Shown: positions 8,540 through 17,591, numbered from the stretch's first letter. The stretch: DNA of 64,000 nt from an uncultured delta proteobacterium (GCA_900079685.1 LT599019.1:419864-483863), one strand, 5' to 3'. The notes: generated from the sequence alone by a model not told the origin. Translations and numbers: made by a program.

Positions 8540-9643
8540 CTATTCCCGCGTCCAGATAACCTCGGTATCGTCGCCGTCATCGTCGTCGTCATTCAAATCC
8601 GCCGCTCGCGGCGTCACAAGCGCCTCGTTCACGGACAAGGAATCAAACAGCGCCCACATGGCCTGCACCACCTCGTCCACGCCTTCCCCGGTCAGGGCGG
8701 ACATGAAAAATATCTCCCGCCCCTCGCCCGCCGCCCGCGTGCGAAGGCGCGCGATCTTTTCCGGGTCCGCCGTGTCGATTTTATTCACGGCCTCGATCTG
8801 GCGGCGGTCCGCCAGCTCCTCGTTGAACAAGGCGAGTTCCGTGTTGATGAGGTCGAACCCGGACCAGGGGTCGTCCTCGTCGATATCCTCGATGCTCAGG
8901 ATGTGCAGCAAAAAGCGGGTCCGCTCGACGTGTTTCAGGAACCGGTGCCCGAGGCCCGCGCCGACCGCCGCGCCCTCGATGAGGCCGGGGATGTCCGCGA
9001 TGACGAGGCGCCGGTCGTAGTCGTAATCGTCGATCATGACGCCGAGGTTCGGCACCAGCGTCGTGAAGGGGTAGGCCGCTATCTTGGGTTTGGCGGCGGA
9101 AACCTTGCTGATGAAGGTGGACTTGCCCGCGTTGGGCAGCCCCAAAAGGCCGCAGTCCGCCAGGATTTTCAGTTCCAGGCGCAGGGTCCGCTCTTCCCCG
9201 GCTTCGCCGGGCTGGGCGAAGCGCGGGGCGCGCATGGTGGGGGTCTTGAAAAACTCGTTACCCTTGCCGCCGCGCCCGCCCGCCGCCGCGAGAACTTCCA
9301 CGTCCGGTTCCGAGAGGTCGGCGAGCAGGGTTTCGCCCTCGTCCGTGACCTCGTAGATCTGGGTGCCGAGCGGCAATTCCACCACCAGGTGTTCGCCTTT
9401 GCGGCCGTGGCATTGCGAACCCTCGCCGGGGCGGCCGTTCTCGGCCTCGTACCGGCGTTTGACCCTGAAATCGTACAGCGACATGAGGCGGGAAACGCCC
9501 TTGAGGTACACGCTGCCGCCGTCGCCGCCGTTGCCGCCGTCCGGGCCGCCGCGCGGCACAAATTTCTCGCGGCGGAAGGATACGCAGCCGTGCCCGCCTT
9601 TCCCGGCCTTGACCGTAATTATGGCTTCATCAACAAATCGCAT
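8540..9643 (-). CDS. obgE: Obg family GTPase (ribosome assembly)
   Basis: The 367-aa protein opens with the glycine-rich Obg fold ([20 protein letters not shown], then [14 protein letters not shown]), followed by the G domain with P-loop GLPNAGKST at about residue 165, a YPFTTL switch and DIPGLIEGA. It acts in 50S subunit maturation and stress signalling. The C-terminal tail is acidic (DDDDDGDD). ATG at 9643 is the conserved N-terminus; a longer reading frame would start inside the upstream hairpin. Confidence 0.95.
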   Translation of the reverse strand: MRFVDEAIITVKAGKGGHGCVSFRREKFVPRGGPDGGNGGDGGSVYLKGVSRLMSLYDFRVKRRYEAENGRPGEGSQCHGRKGEHLVVELPLGTQIYEVTDEGETLLADLSEPDVEVLAAAGGRGGKGNEFFKTPTMRAPRFAQPGEAGEERTLRLELKILADCGLLGLPNAGKSTFISKVSAAKPKIAAYPFTTLVPNLGVMIDDYDYDRRLVIADIPGLIEGAAVGAGLGHRFLKHVERTRFLLHILSIEDIDEDDPWSGFDLINTELALFNEELADRRQIEAVNKIDTADPEKIARLRTRAAGEGREIFFMSALTGEGVDEVVQAMWALFDSLSVNEALVTPRAADLNDDDDDGDDTEVIWTRE

Positions 9644-9657
9644 AGGGTACCCGTGAT

Positions 9658-9709
9658 GCGGGGGGAAGAGGGAAACTTTTTGAGGAAAAGTTTCCCTCTT
9701 CCCCCCGCG
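9658..9709. repeat. Long near-perfect hairpin upstream of obgE
   Basis: Arms 9658-9680 and 9686-9708 pair over about 23 bp (GGGGGAAGAGGGAAAC and its complement) around a TGAGG loop. It lies in the 202-bp gap between the CAT-like gene and obgE, both leftward. There is no distal U-run, so it is a poor intrinsic terminator and resembles a dispersed palindromic repeat. Confidence 0.7.
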
Positions 9710-9845
9710 CCCCCCATCTCCTTTCCAAACCGTTTCGGGTGGGAGAAAGAGGGGAAAAAGGACGTTATCAAACATAAGGACTATATACCGCGTCCCGGCC
9801 GGTCACAACAGAAAACAGGCCACACCCGTTACGGGAAAGCGTCCC

Positions 9846-10502
9846 TCAAAACGGCGCGATCCCGCCATCGGGCATCCACAGCGCGTCCGGATCGGCGAAG
9901 CTTTTCTCGATATGCGCGAAAAACCGGGAGGCGTGAAGCCCGTCCACAAACGCGTGGTTGAACTTGCAGCTGATCGGCACAAGGTTGTTGTGCATCTTGC
10001 CCCAGGCCAGGATCGGGATGGCCTGCCCGAAGTGGTATTCGGCCTGCGTCACCGAGGTGAAATGGAGCCAGGGCAGACAGCTCGCGCAGAGGAAATCCTC
10101 GCCGTGCTCCTCCATCGGGGAAGGGGCATCCCGCTTGGCGGCCGCCACTTTGGGCGCGGCGTCCGCGGCGAACGCGGCAAAGGTGGGGGCATGCTCGCAC
10201 CAGATCTGGCGGAACATCTCCTGCTCGGTCATGACGGGCGTCATCACGGCGATGGCGTCGAACTCCGCCACTGTATCGCCCAGGATCCGCTGCCGGATCT
10301 GGGGAACGGCGTTTGCCGCCCGCAAAATGGCATACAGCGCCAGCAGAAAAAAAGACTCGCCCCGGTCTTTGGCGCACGCGTGCAAACGGTGCGCGTCAAG
10401 CGCGACGGAAACGTTGAAGCTGGGGTCGTCGAATTTCCGGTAAAAGGTGAAAAGCTCCCAACGCGGCCAGCTCTCTTTGGTGAGAATACGGTATGTGTTC
10501 AT
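9846..10502 (-). CDS. Chloramphenicol acetyltransferase-like protein (CatA fold)
   Basis: The 218-aa length matches type A CAT trimers. The catalytic signature appears as NHAFVDGLH with the general-base His at residue 183 and the structural Asp four residues later. WPRWELFTFYRKFDDPSFNVS matches the family N-terminal region. It would transfer acetyl from acetyl-CoA to a hydroxyl, but many genomic CatA-like proteins are not proven resistance enzymes. ATG at 10502 follows AGGAG by 6 nt. It appears monocistronic or weakly linked to obgE across the hairpin at 9658. Confidence 0.85.
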   Translation of the reverse strand: MNTYRILTKESWPRWELFTFYRKFDDPSFNVSVALDAHRLHACAKDRGESFFLLALYAILRAANAVPQIRQRILGDTVAEFDAIAVMTPVMTEQEMFRQIWCEHAPTFAAFAADAAPKVAAAKRDAPSPMEEHGEDFLCASCLPWLHFTSVTQAEYHFGQAIPILAWGKMHNNLVPISCKFNHAFVDGLHASRFFAHIEKSFADPDALWMPDGGIAPF

Positions 10503-10630
10503 GATACTCCTGTCTCCGGCGGTATGGCCGGACCGTCAATTCCGCCGCATCCGGCATACCGCATGACGGCGGCGGCACGCAAGAAGAGAAGGTATCAATG
10601 CTCTAACGACGAGCCCATATAAAAAAGGCA

Positions 10631-10658
10631 TTGACCTTTTGCCCGTCATGCATACCAT
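10631..10658 (+). promoter_or_regulatory. Candidate sigma70 promoter of nudC-like gene
   Basis: TTGACC (10631-10636), 16-nt spacer, TACCAT (10653-10658). Initiation near 10665 would give about a 50-nt leader to ATG 10718. Confidence 0.45.
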
Positions 10659-10717
10659 TGGCTCTGTGTTTTGCATGGGAGCGCCCGCATCAAAAAATCA
10701 GCTCCCGGGGATTTTTC

Positions 10718-11512
10718 ATGACACAGAATAACCAGCCGATGTGGTTCATTTTTCACGACAAAAAACTGCTTCTCCTGCCGGACAAAAAAGGGGAAGAAGC
10801 CCTGCTCCGCGGCGAGGGACGGCCCTTTGCATCGCACCAGGACCAGGACGTGCATGTCCATGTCCTCGGCACTTACGACGGCGCACCCTGTTACGCCTGC
10901 ACCCTGAAGACGCTCCCGCCCGAGGCCGGGCAGCTCTGCGTTTTGACGGATTTGCGCTCGTCGTACCCGGTTCTCGGGGAAAATCTTTACGTCACCGCGG
11001 GCAAGGGTTCGGAACTGATTCACTGGGACAGCCAGACACGCTTCTGTCCCGCCTGCGGCGCGCCCACGCAGCCCAAACTTCCCATTTCCAAGAGCTGCCC
11101 CAAATGCGGGAACGAGCTTTTTCCCAACATCGCGCTTGCCATTATCGTGCTGGTCCGCAGGGGGGAGGAAGCCCTGCTCGTCCGGGCGCATACATTCAGG
11201 GGCACGCACTACGGCCTCGTGGCCGGATTCCTGGAACCCGGCGAGACCCTGGAAGAATGCGTCGCGCGGGAAGTCCGCGAGGAAACCGGCATCAGCATCA
11301 AAAACATCCGCTACTTCGGCTCCCAGCCCTGGCCCTACCCCAGCGGGCTCATGGTCGGGTTCACGGCGGACTATCAGAACGGCGACCTCACCCTCCAGCA
11401 GGAGGAGCTTGCCGCCGGGGCCTTTTTCTCCCGCGACAACCTGCCCGACCTGCCCGCCAAGCTCAGCATCGCACGGCGGCTTATCGACGCCTGGATCGAC
11501 GGGAAGCCGTAA
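10718..11512 (+). CDS. nudC: NADH pyrophosphatase / NAD-cap Nudix hydrolase
   Basis: The 264-aa protein has a zinc ribbon (CPACG then CPKCG, about residues 110-130), a Nudix box GFLEPGETLEECVAREVREE followed by TG, and the NudC-specific SQPWPYPSG downstream of the box. NudC hydrolyses NADH and removes NAD caps from RNA. ATG at 10718 starts the conserved N-terminal domain; the Shine-Dalgarno is weak (GGGG). The gene stands alone between leftward units. Confidence 0.92.
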   Translation: MTQNNQPMWFIFHDKKLLLLPDKKGEEALLRGEGRPFASHQDQDVHVHVLGTYDGAPCYACTLKTLPPEAGQLCVLTDLRSSYPVLGENLYVTAGKGSELIHWDSQTRFCPACGAPTQPKLPISKSCPKCGNELFPNIALAIIVLVRRGEEALLVRAHTFRGTHYGLVAGFLEPGETLEECVAREVREETGISIKNIRYFGSQPWPYPSGLMVGFTADYQNGDLTLQQEELAAGAFFSRDNLPDLPAKLSIARRLIDAWIDGKP

Positions 11513-11622
11513 CCCGCGAATACGGTTGGCGCTATCCCGAACTCCCCCTCATGCGGGGAATTTTTTGTACGGGCAACAAACCCGACGACGAAGCGGCCAT
11601 GGCGGGGCTTTTCCCGCGCCGG

Positions 11623-12111
11623 TCACGGGCAACGCCGGTAAAATCGCGTGTCCACGGACATCAGCGGAAAGTTTTCCGGCAGAAGCTCTTTGGGAAAAGG
11701 CGCGAACCCGTTTTTTTCGTAGAACCTGTGCGCGGCCAGAAACTTCTCCGTGGTGCCGAGGTAGATATCCCGCACGCCCCGCCCGCGCGCCCATTCCAAC
11801 AGCACGTCCAGCAGTTGCTGCCCCGTTCTGTACGGAGCTCCCCGGTAGGCGGGGCCGACGAACATCTTCCGCAGCGCGCCCTGCCCGTTCCCGATATCCT
11901 TCAGGGAAACGGTGCCGGCCACCGCGCCGTCATGGAGGGCAACCCAGAAGTTCCCGTTCCCGGTTTGGTAAAAGTCCGGGATGGCGCTTAAATCCGGCTG
12001 CCCCTCGCGGGTGACCGGCACGCCGAACTCCTTCCGCTGGATGCCGAGAATCAGGTTGATGACCGCTTCCTTGAAGGAATCGTCATATTCGCGCACCGTG
12101 ACAATGCCCAT
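11623..12111 (-). CDS. GNAT family N-acetyltransferase
   Basis: The 162-aa product has GNAT features: VALHDGAVAGTVSLKDIG (beta4 region), MFVGPAYRG then GQQLLDVLLEWARGRGV (acetyl-CoA pyrophosphate loop and helix), and HRFYEKNGFAPF at the C-terminus. The acyl acceptor is unknown. ATG at 12111 is preferred because AAGGAG lies 7 nt upstream and the earlier in-frame stretch contains the rpmA terminator. Confidence 0.85.
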   Translation of the reverse strand: MGIVTVREYDDSFKEAVINLILGIQRKEFGVPVTREGQPDLSAIPDFYQTGNGNFWVALHDGAVAGTVSLKDIGNGQGALRKMFVGPAYRGAPYRTGQQLLDVLLEWARGRGVRDIYLGTTEKFLAAHRFYEKNGFAPFPKELLPENFPLMSVDTRFYRRCP

Positions 12112-12212
12112 CCGTTGCTCCTTGTTGCGGGCGCGCCCATGCGGCCATGGGCCATCCGCCGTGTACGAAACGCTCCGGGAATAGTAGCGGAAAACGCTTC
12201 CGGGCGCAAAAA

Positions 12213-12242
12213 AAAGCGGCCCGGCAAGCCGGACCGCTTTTT
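12213..12242 (-). terminator. Intrinsic terminator of rplU-rpmA
   Basis: AGCGGCCCGGC / GCCGGACCGCT, an 11-bp stem with one C-A mismatch and loop AA. Flanking A-run and T-run make it functional leftward after rpmA. Confidence 0.8.
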
Positions 12243-12262
12243 TTGCCCGGCAACGCGGGCAA

Positions 12263-12529
12263 TCAGGACGCGGGAATAACGCTGACGCGTACTTTCTCGC
12301 GGCGATTGCGGATGTATTTTTCAAATTTCACAACACCGTCGCAGGTGGCGAAGATGGTGAAATCGCGGCCCAGGCCCACCCCGGAACCGGGATGCACTTT
12401 GGTGCCGAGCTGGCGCACGATAATGCTGCCGGCAAGAACTTTCTGGCCGCCGTACCGTTTGACGCCCCGGCGCTGGCCCGCACTGTCGCGGCCGTTACGG
12501 GAACTGCCGCCTGCTTTTTTATGTGCCAT
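12263..12529 (-). CDS. rpmA: 50S ribosomal protein L27
   Basis: The 88-aa protein begins [16 protein letters not shown] and contains [19 protein letters not shown] and [11 protein letters not shown], all diagnostic of bL27. The N-terminus reaches the peptidyl-transferase centre. It lies 18 nt after rplU on the same strand, the near-universal L21-L27 pair. Confidence 0.98.
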   Translation of the reverse strand: MAHKKAGGSSRNGRDSAGQRRGVKRYGGQKVLAGSIIVRQLGTKVHPGSGVGLGRDFTIFATCDGVVKFEKYIRNRREKVRVSVIPAS

Positions 12530-12547
12530 GGCTTATCTCCTTCGCGG

Positions 12548-12856
12548 TTACGCGGTGATGGACTTGATCTTCAGGGTGGTGAAATCCTGACGATGCCCCT
12601 GGGTGCGGCGCGAATCCTGGCGACGGCGCTTTTTGAAGACGATGATCTTCTCGCCGCGGCCGTGTTCGACCACTTCCGCCGTCACCGTGGCGGCGGCGAT
12701 ATAGGGGGAGCCGACGGCAAAGGAGCCGCCGCCGAGCATCAAAACCTTATCAATGACAATTTCGCTGCCCACAGCCGAGGTAAGTTTTTCAACGCGGATC
12801 TTGCCGCCTTCCTCAACCCGGAACTGTTTGCCGCCGCTTTCAATAATCGCATACAT
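12548..12856 (-). CDS. rplU: 50S ribosomal protein L21
   Basis: The 102-aa product MYAIIESGGKQFRVEEG...KKRRRQDSRRTQGHRQ is standard bL21, which binds 23S rRNA. It is the first gene of the leftward rplU-rpmA unit. A TTGACG-N17-TAAACA sequence lies about 20-50 nt upstream (leftward) as a possible promoter. Confidence 0.98.
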   Translation of the reverse strand: MYAIIESGGKQFRVEEGGKIRVEKLTSAVGSEIVIDKVLMLGGGSFAVGSPYIAAATVTAEVVEHGRGEKIIVFKKRRRQDSRRTQGHRQDFTTLKIKSITA

Positions 12857-13116
12857 GGTGTGCTTCCTCCAATACGAAGAGAGAGGTGTTTACCGCCTCG
12901 AGAATAATTCGTCAAGTACTCTTTTGCTTGCCAATCGGTTTTCGAGCCATTAGGATGCCGCGCTATGAAAACACTACATTCCATGTGCCGTCAGAAAACC
13001 AGCATTTTTCTTCTCTGCCAAGGAAGGCGAGTTCCGGGCGGAGGGAGTATATACACCAATATTCGACCTTCGCACGGGGCGAGCCTGACGAAGGCAGAGG
13101 GGAAAAAGGCGGTTTT

Positions 13117-14283
13117 ATGATGGTCACATACGACGCGGTCGCCCTGTTTTCCGGCGGCCTGGACAGCATCCTCGCGGCACGACTCATACAAGACCAGGGT
13201 CTTGCCGTCAAATGCATCCATTTCACCTCCCCCTTTTTCGGCAAGCCCGAGAGCATCCCGCATTGGCGCGAAGTGTACGGTCTGGACATTGACGCCGTGG
13301 ACGTCGGCGACGCGTTCGCCGCCATGCTGGCGGAACGCCCGGCCCACGGGTTCGGCAAGGTCCTCAACCCCTGCGTGGACTGTAAAATACTGATGATGCG
13401 GCGCGCCGTGACCCTCATGCGGGAGCTCGGCGCGGACATCCTTATATCGGGCGAAGTCCTGGGGCAGCGGCCCATGTCCCAGCGCAAAGACACCCTCAAC
13501 ATCATCCGCCGGGACGCCGGCGTGCGCGATGTCCTTATCCGCCCGCTCAGCGCCAGGATTCTGGAAGAAACCCCGGCCGAAGCCAGCGGCAGGATAGACC
13601 GCTCGCGGCTTGGGGCCATCTCCGGCAGGGGACGCAGGAGCCAGCTCGAGCTGGCGGCGGCGCTCGGCATAACGGAAATTCCCACCCCCGCCGGCGGATG
13701 CCGGTTGACGGAAAAGGAAAACGGCAGAAGCTATTGGCCGGTTCTCCTGCATACGCCCCGCCCAACGGGCAACGACTTCGACCTTGCCGCGACCGGGCGC
13801 CAATACTGGAACCTTGCCGCGCCCGGCGCGCCGCTGCATCTGTGCGTCGGCCGCAACCAGGCGGACAACGCGCGGCTGCTCGAGCTCGCGCTGCCGGGCG
13901 ACATTGTTTTCAAAATAGCGTCCTTTCCCGGCCCCGTGGCCCTTGGCAGACCCTTTCCCGGGCAGGAGTGGGACGATGCGGCCGTGGCTTCGGCGGCCGC
14001 CTTCACGGCGTCTTTTTCTCCCAAAGCCGCCCGGTTTTCGGAAGAATCGGGAAAACCGGTGTTTGTGAAAGCGCACAAGGGGCCCGACCACGGCGCGATC
14101 ATGCGCCCCGTGGAAGAGGACGCCGTGCCCGCGATTCCCGTGATCCCGGCGCGGGCCGGCGATTGGCGGGAATACCCATGGGAAAAGGCGCGCGGGGAAA
14201 TCCGCGCCGAGCAGCGCGAACGGCTGGGCCTGCCGCCCAAGGAACAGCCTTTCCAGGATGAAGACGAGCCGGGCTCGGAATAA
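13117..14283 (+). CDS. PP-loop ATPase (tRNA thiolation-like) with NFACT-R-like C-terminus
   Basis: The 388-aa protein has an ATP-pyrophosphatase P-loop (ALFSGGLDSILAAR) near the N-terminus, a CVDCK motif and SGEVLGQRPMSQR, as in ThiI/MnmA-type RNA sulfur transferases. The C-terminal part (DIVFKIASFPGPVALGR ... AAAFTASFS ... PVFVKAHKG) resembles the NFACT-R RNA-binding domain. The combination suggests RNA modification, but the substrate is unknown. ATG at 13117 or 13120 are both possible; the RBS (GGAAAAAGG) is moderate. Relatives are often annotated as TrmU-like. Confidence 0.75.
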   Translation: MMVTYDAVALFSGGLDSILAARLIQDQGLAVKCIHFTSPFFGKPESIPHWREVYGLDIDAVDVGDAFAAMLAERPAHGFGKVLNPCVDCKILMMRRAVTLMRELGADILISGEVLGQRPMSQRKDTLNIIRRDAGVRDVLIRPLSARILEETPAEASGRIDRSRLGAISGRGRRSQLELAAALGITEIPTPAGGCRLTEKENGRSYWPVLLHTPRPTGNDFDLAATGRQYWNLAAPGAPLHLCVGRNQADNARLLELALPGDIVFKIASFPGPVALGRPFPGQEWDDAAVASAAAFTASFSPKAARFSEESGKPVFVKAHKGPDHGAIMRPVEEDAVPAIPVIPARAGDWREYPWEKARGEIRAEQRERLGLPPKEQPFQDEDEPGSE

Positions 14284-14376
14284 CCCTGTCAAAAAAATAT
14301 CATCGCGATGGGCCGCATCATTCCGGATGCCGCGCCGGGCCGGGAATTTGCCCGCAAACGCAGCGGCAAATTATTC

Positions 14377-14392
14377 TGGCCCGGTTTTTGCT
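14377..14392 (+). promoter_or_regulatory. Sigma54-like -24/-12 promoter of the zinc-knuckle TPR gene
   Basis: TGGCCCGGTTTTTGCT matches TGGCAC-N5-TTGC(A/T) with one change (A to C at the fifth base) and exact spacing. Predicted start is about 90 nt upstream of ATG 14495; the leader contains a GTCACGC/GCGTGAC hairpin. Confidence 0.55.
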
Positions 14393-14494
14393 TATTTATC
14401 CCGAAGCTGATAGTGTGCAACTACCTGTAAAGACGTCACGCGGCGCGTGACAGCCGGGTACCGCCGGAGTATCAAAGGAAGAGCCGGGAGATCT

Positions 14495-17173
14495 ATGGCA
14501 CAGCTCGCGACATTATTGGACCAGATGCATCCGCCCGCCGACGAGCGGATGCACGCCGACGGCTACGCGCTGTGGATGGCCTGGCAGGGAGAATCCAACC
14601 CCGTCGTCTTCCAGTTCATGCAGGAATACGGCGGCCTGTTCCTGGAAACCGCCGAGGACCAGGCGCTCCTGTATTTTTTTTCCTCCAACGTGTTTTTGGC
14701 CGCCGCCCGCCTTGAGAGCTGGTCGCGCTTTGACGCAACGGCACTGACCGCCGTCATCATGCCCGCATCCCTGACCATGGGGGATTCGCGCTCCTTCCGC
14801 CTGGATATGGCGCAGCCTTTGCGCGACCAGGGGCTGTTCGCCCCGGACGCGTTCTCCATCTGGATTCACCCCGATATCGCGGCGGCGGCGACGAGCATCC
14901 CCGGCATCACCCTTGCCGCCAAAACACCGCCGTCCACCCTGGCGAAGCTGGAGTGGAAGCAGATTGCCGTCGACACCCGCCTGCCCTACCAGGCGGCCGT
15001 CGGCTGGTATTCCATTTTGCGCCCCTTGGGCAACCCCTTGGACAAGGAATTTCAAATCGGCTGGCGGAGCCTCTTTGACGAACTTGAAAAAATATTGCAG
15101 CGCAACAAATTCCGCTATACGGTGCACGACTTTTTCCTGATGTTCCCCCTGGAGAACCTGCGCCAGCTCCAGATCTGGATCCGCAGTTTCCTGGATATCG
15201 TGGCCGAACTGCGGAACGAAAATCCGGATGCTTACTGGCCGTGCGTTATCGCCATCGTGAACAAAAAGGGGCTCGGCTTCAACAACGACCTGCCCGCCAA
15301 AGCGGGCATCGATTGGAACCAGCTGGCGGCGGACCATCCCTATATGAGCTTCCAGAACGCCCTGGCGCTCGGCAACGATTTCGCCATCCACGAGGTGCGC
15401 TTCGCCACAGGGAGCGGGCCGGACGACTGGTGCAACGTCAGCCTGCTCAGCCAGGCGAAACAGGGCAGCAACGCCATTCCCCTGCTGATCCCCGGCACGC
15501 TGACGCTGGGCGAAAATCCCGTGTGCTTTTACTGCGGCCAGCGCAGCCACGTGTTCACCGAATGCCCCACCCGCTCGCTTCCCGAACGGGACAAAGACAT
15601 CTGGCGCCGCGTGGCCGGGTTTGACTTCGCCATGATGAAAGACGGCGTGCGCGCCCTGGATGAGGCCGTCAAAACCGGCGGGCTGGAAGCGCTTCCCGCC
15701 GCTCTCGCCCAGGATGACGCGGCGGGCGTCATGGGCAGGGCCATTTTCGACATCAACCATCCGTTCCAGTTGCGGTCCGTCAGCCAGATGTGGCGGGCGA
15801 GAGGCAAAACGCCGCCCGTCGCCGCCTCGGACATGCTGGACATGGACAACCACCCCATCTGGGACATCCTCCAGACCTACGCCGCCGCCGAGGACAAGGG
15901 AGCCGTGGAACGTTCCCTGCAAGCCCTCTTGAGCCGGTATCCCCGCGATTTCAGGATAAAGTCTCTGCTCGGGTTCATCGCCCTTGAGCGGGGCGACCCG
16001 CAAAAAGCGGCAGCGCTCTGGAAAGACGCCGAGGGCATGGCCCCGGCCGGTTTCCCCCAGGCCTGGCACCTTGCCCTGCAAGCGCGGGCCATGGAATGCT
16101 GGGGAAAAATCAACCAGGCCCTGCCGCTTTACGACCAGGCCCTGCGCGCCTGCCAGGCCTGGAGTTATCCTGACTACCGGAAAATCGTCTGCCAGGTCAA
16201 AACCGGCTTCGCCGACTATGCCCTGAACCAGATGGCCGCCCTCTTGAAGCTGGACGCCAACTATTTCAACATGGCCATCATCGACACCGAGATGGAGCGC
16301 GGCCAGATCCAGGTGCTTACCGGTCTCGGCGCAATCTGGGCGACGACGGAAGAACAGATGGCCGACGAATCCTCCATGCTCGACAGACTGGCCAAGGAGC
16401 TCACGCTCTGGTTCACGCCCGCGCACCCCTTTGCGGAACAGGCCGGGGAACGCATCCGGAAACTGAAGGAGCTCTCCAAGTACCACAACTACGTGCCGTA
16501 CATCGCGGCCATCCACGGCAGAGCGGCCATCGAACGCGACATGCAGATCGTCATTTCCAGGGAGAGCCGCGATTTCCGTAACAAATTCAAGGGGTACCTC
16601 GACAAGCTCGCCTATATCCAAAAGGAGGCGGCCTGGTTCCCCTTCCCCAAAATCATGGTGGAGTTCAACAAGAACTACAACCAGTGCGCGGCAAGCCTTA
16701 ACTGGGCCTTGCAGAGCAACCTGCACACCCCGGAAGCCTTCCGCCGCGCCCTCCTCATGGCGACGGACGAAGAGGACCGCATCTCCAGGCTGGAAAAACG
16801 TCTTAAATTTTTACGCCTTATCAGAGACGGAACGCTGTTTCTCCTGACGCTGGTCAAAACGTTCTTCTGGATAGAAGTTGTGGGGCTGCTGCTGGTTCTG
16901 GTCGTTTTGCCGCTCTTCCTGTACTACGCCCAGAAAAGCGGCATGGCCCTGCCCTTCGGCTCCCTGGCCGGGCAGCAGTGGCAGGTGCAGAAGGGCGCGA
17001 CCTTCATCATCAGCTTCCTGGCACTCTCCTTTGCCCTGCTCCGGACGGTGTTGCGGTTTGAAAAAATCCGCGACAACCTTCTCGAAAAGGCCCGCAGGGC
17101 CGAAAGGGCGAAGCAGCAGGCCCGGAAGCAGGCCATGGAAGAACAGTTGCAGAAGAGGAAAAAGAAAAAGTGA
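14495..17173 (+). CDS. Large membrane-anchored TPR protein with a CCHC zinc knuckle, function unknown
   Basis: I do not recognise this 892-aa protein as a named family. A CFYCGQRSHVFTEC motif at residues 344-357 has exact C-X2-C-X4-H-X4-C zinc-knuckle spacing. TPR-like helices (SLLGFIALERGDPQKAAALW, then a repeat ending ALPLYDQALRACQ) occupy about residues 480-570. Two transmembrane segments lie near the C-terminus (about 785-815 and 836-855), followed by a strongly basic coiled tail (RRAERAKQQARKQ ... KRKKKK). It is probably an inner-membrane protein with a large cytoplasmic N-domain. ATG 14495 follows GGGAG. A sigma54-like promoter lies upstream. Confidence 0.75.
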   Translation: MAQLATLLDQMHPPADERMHADGYALWMAWQGESNPVVFQFMQEYGGLFLETAEDQALLYFFSSNVFLAAARLESWSRFDATALTAVIMPASLTMGDSRSFRLDMAQPLRDQGLFAPDAFSIWIHPDIAAAATSIPGITLAAKTPPSTLAKLEWKQIAVDTRLPYQAAVGWYSILRPLGNPLDKEFQIGWRSLFDELEKILQRNKFRYTVHDFFLMFPLENLRQLQIWIRSFLDIVAELRNENPDAYWPCVIAIVNKKGLGFNNDLPAKAGIDWNQLAADHPYMSFQNALALGNDFAIHEVRFATGSGPDDWCNVSLLSQAKQGSNAIPLLIPGTLTLGENPVCFYCGQRSHVFTECPTRSLPERDKDIWRRVAGFDFAMMKDGVRALDEAVKTGGLEALPAALAQDDAAGVMGRAIFDINHPFQLRSVSQMWRARGKTPPVAASDMLDMDNHPIWDILQTYAAAEDKGAVERSLQALLSRYPRDFRIKSLLGFIALERGDPQKAAALWKDAEGMAPAGFPQAWHLALQARAMECWGKINQALPLYDQALRACQAWSYPDYRKIVCQVKTGFADYALNQMAALLKLDANYFNMAIIDTEMERGQIQVLTGLGAIWATTEEQMADESSMLDRLAKELTLWFTPAHPFAEQAGERIRKLKELSKYHNYVPYIAAIHGRAAIERDMQIVISRESRDFRNKFKGYLDKLAYIQKEAAWFPFPKIMVEFNKNYNQCAASLNWALQSNLHTPEAFRRALLMATDEEDRISRLEKRLKFLRLIRDGTLFLLTLVKTFFWIEVVGLLLVLVVLPLFLYYAQKSGMALPFGSLAGQQWQVQKGATFIISFLALSFALLRTVLRFEKIRDNLLEKARRAERAKQQARKQAMEEQLQKRKKKK

Positions 17174-17265
17174 CCCGGCTCTTCCGGCGGCATAGCGGCG
17201 GACCTTCGGGCAGCAGACAGGACAGACGCGTCTGAATTTCGCTCTGCGACAACGCCATAAAGGCA

Positions 17266-17354
17266 CTGGATCCCCGCCTTCGCGGGGATGACGTGTGCTG
17301 CAAAGACAACTCCCGGCACAGGCAACCGTCATCCCCGCGAAGGCGGGGATCCAG
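17266..17354. repeat. Pair of inverted REP-like hairpin repeats
   Basis: An identical 28-bp sequence (17266-17293, core ATCCCCGCCTTCGCGGGGAT) occurs again as its exact reverse complement at 17327-17354, 33 bp apart. Each copy itself folds (CCCCGC-CTTC-GCGGGG). This is the organisation of BIME/REP-type palindromic units in intergenic DNA. Confidence 0.8.
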
Positions 17355-17437
17355 ACGGCACAAGCTTGGGGTAAGAGAATGCATCGCTGGAGAAAGAAAT
17401 TACGATGCGTCTACCCTGGGGCAGCCGCTTACGGCCA

Positions 17438-17466
17438 TTGACAGCCCCTGCCCGGCGATATATAGT
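17438..17466 (+). promoter_or_regulatory. Strong sigma70 promoter of SRP RNA
   Basis: TTGACA (17438-17443), 17-nt spacer, TATAGT (17461-17466): near-consensus, placing the start at about 17473-17475, exactly where the SRP RNA begins. Confidence 0.85.
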
Positions 17467-17474
17467 TTTGAACT

Positions 17475-17563
17475 CAAGGGAGCCGGGCGGCGGTAACGCC
17501 GCCAACCCCGCCAGGTCCGAAAGGAAGCAACGGTAACGGTTGTGCCGGGTGTCCGGCTCCTTG
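17475..17563 (+). ncRNA. ffs: Bacterial small signal recognition particle RNA (4.5S type)
   Basis: The apical domain reads CCAGGTCCGAAAGGAAGCAA with a GAAA tetraloop and the asymmetric GGAAGCA internal-loop strand that binds Ffh. The 5' end (AAGGGAGCCGG) pairs with the 3' end (CCGGCTCCTT). It scaffolds co-translational targeting of membrane proteins with Ffh and FtsY. A consensus promoter and an intrinsic terminator frame it exactly. Confidence 0.93.
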
Positions 17564-17565
17564 AA

Positions 17566-17591
17566 GGGGCGAGTTTTCTCGCCCCTTTTTT
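17566..17591 (+). terminator. Intrinsic terminator of SRP RNA
   Basis: GGGGCGAG-TTTT-CTCGCCCC followed by a T6 run. Confidence 0.92.

Noticed and set aside
10659-10674. TGGCTCTGTGTTTTGC as a sigma54 promoter of nudC
   Set aside because: Spacing is one base too long; a TTGACC/TACCAT pair overlaps it.
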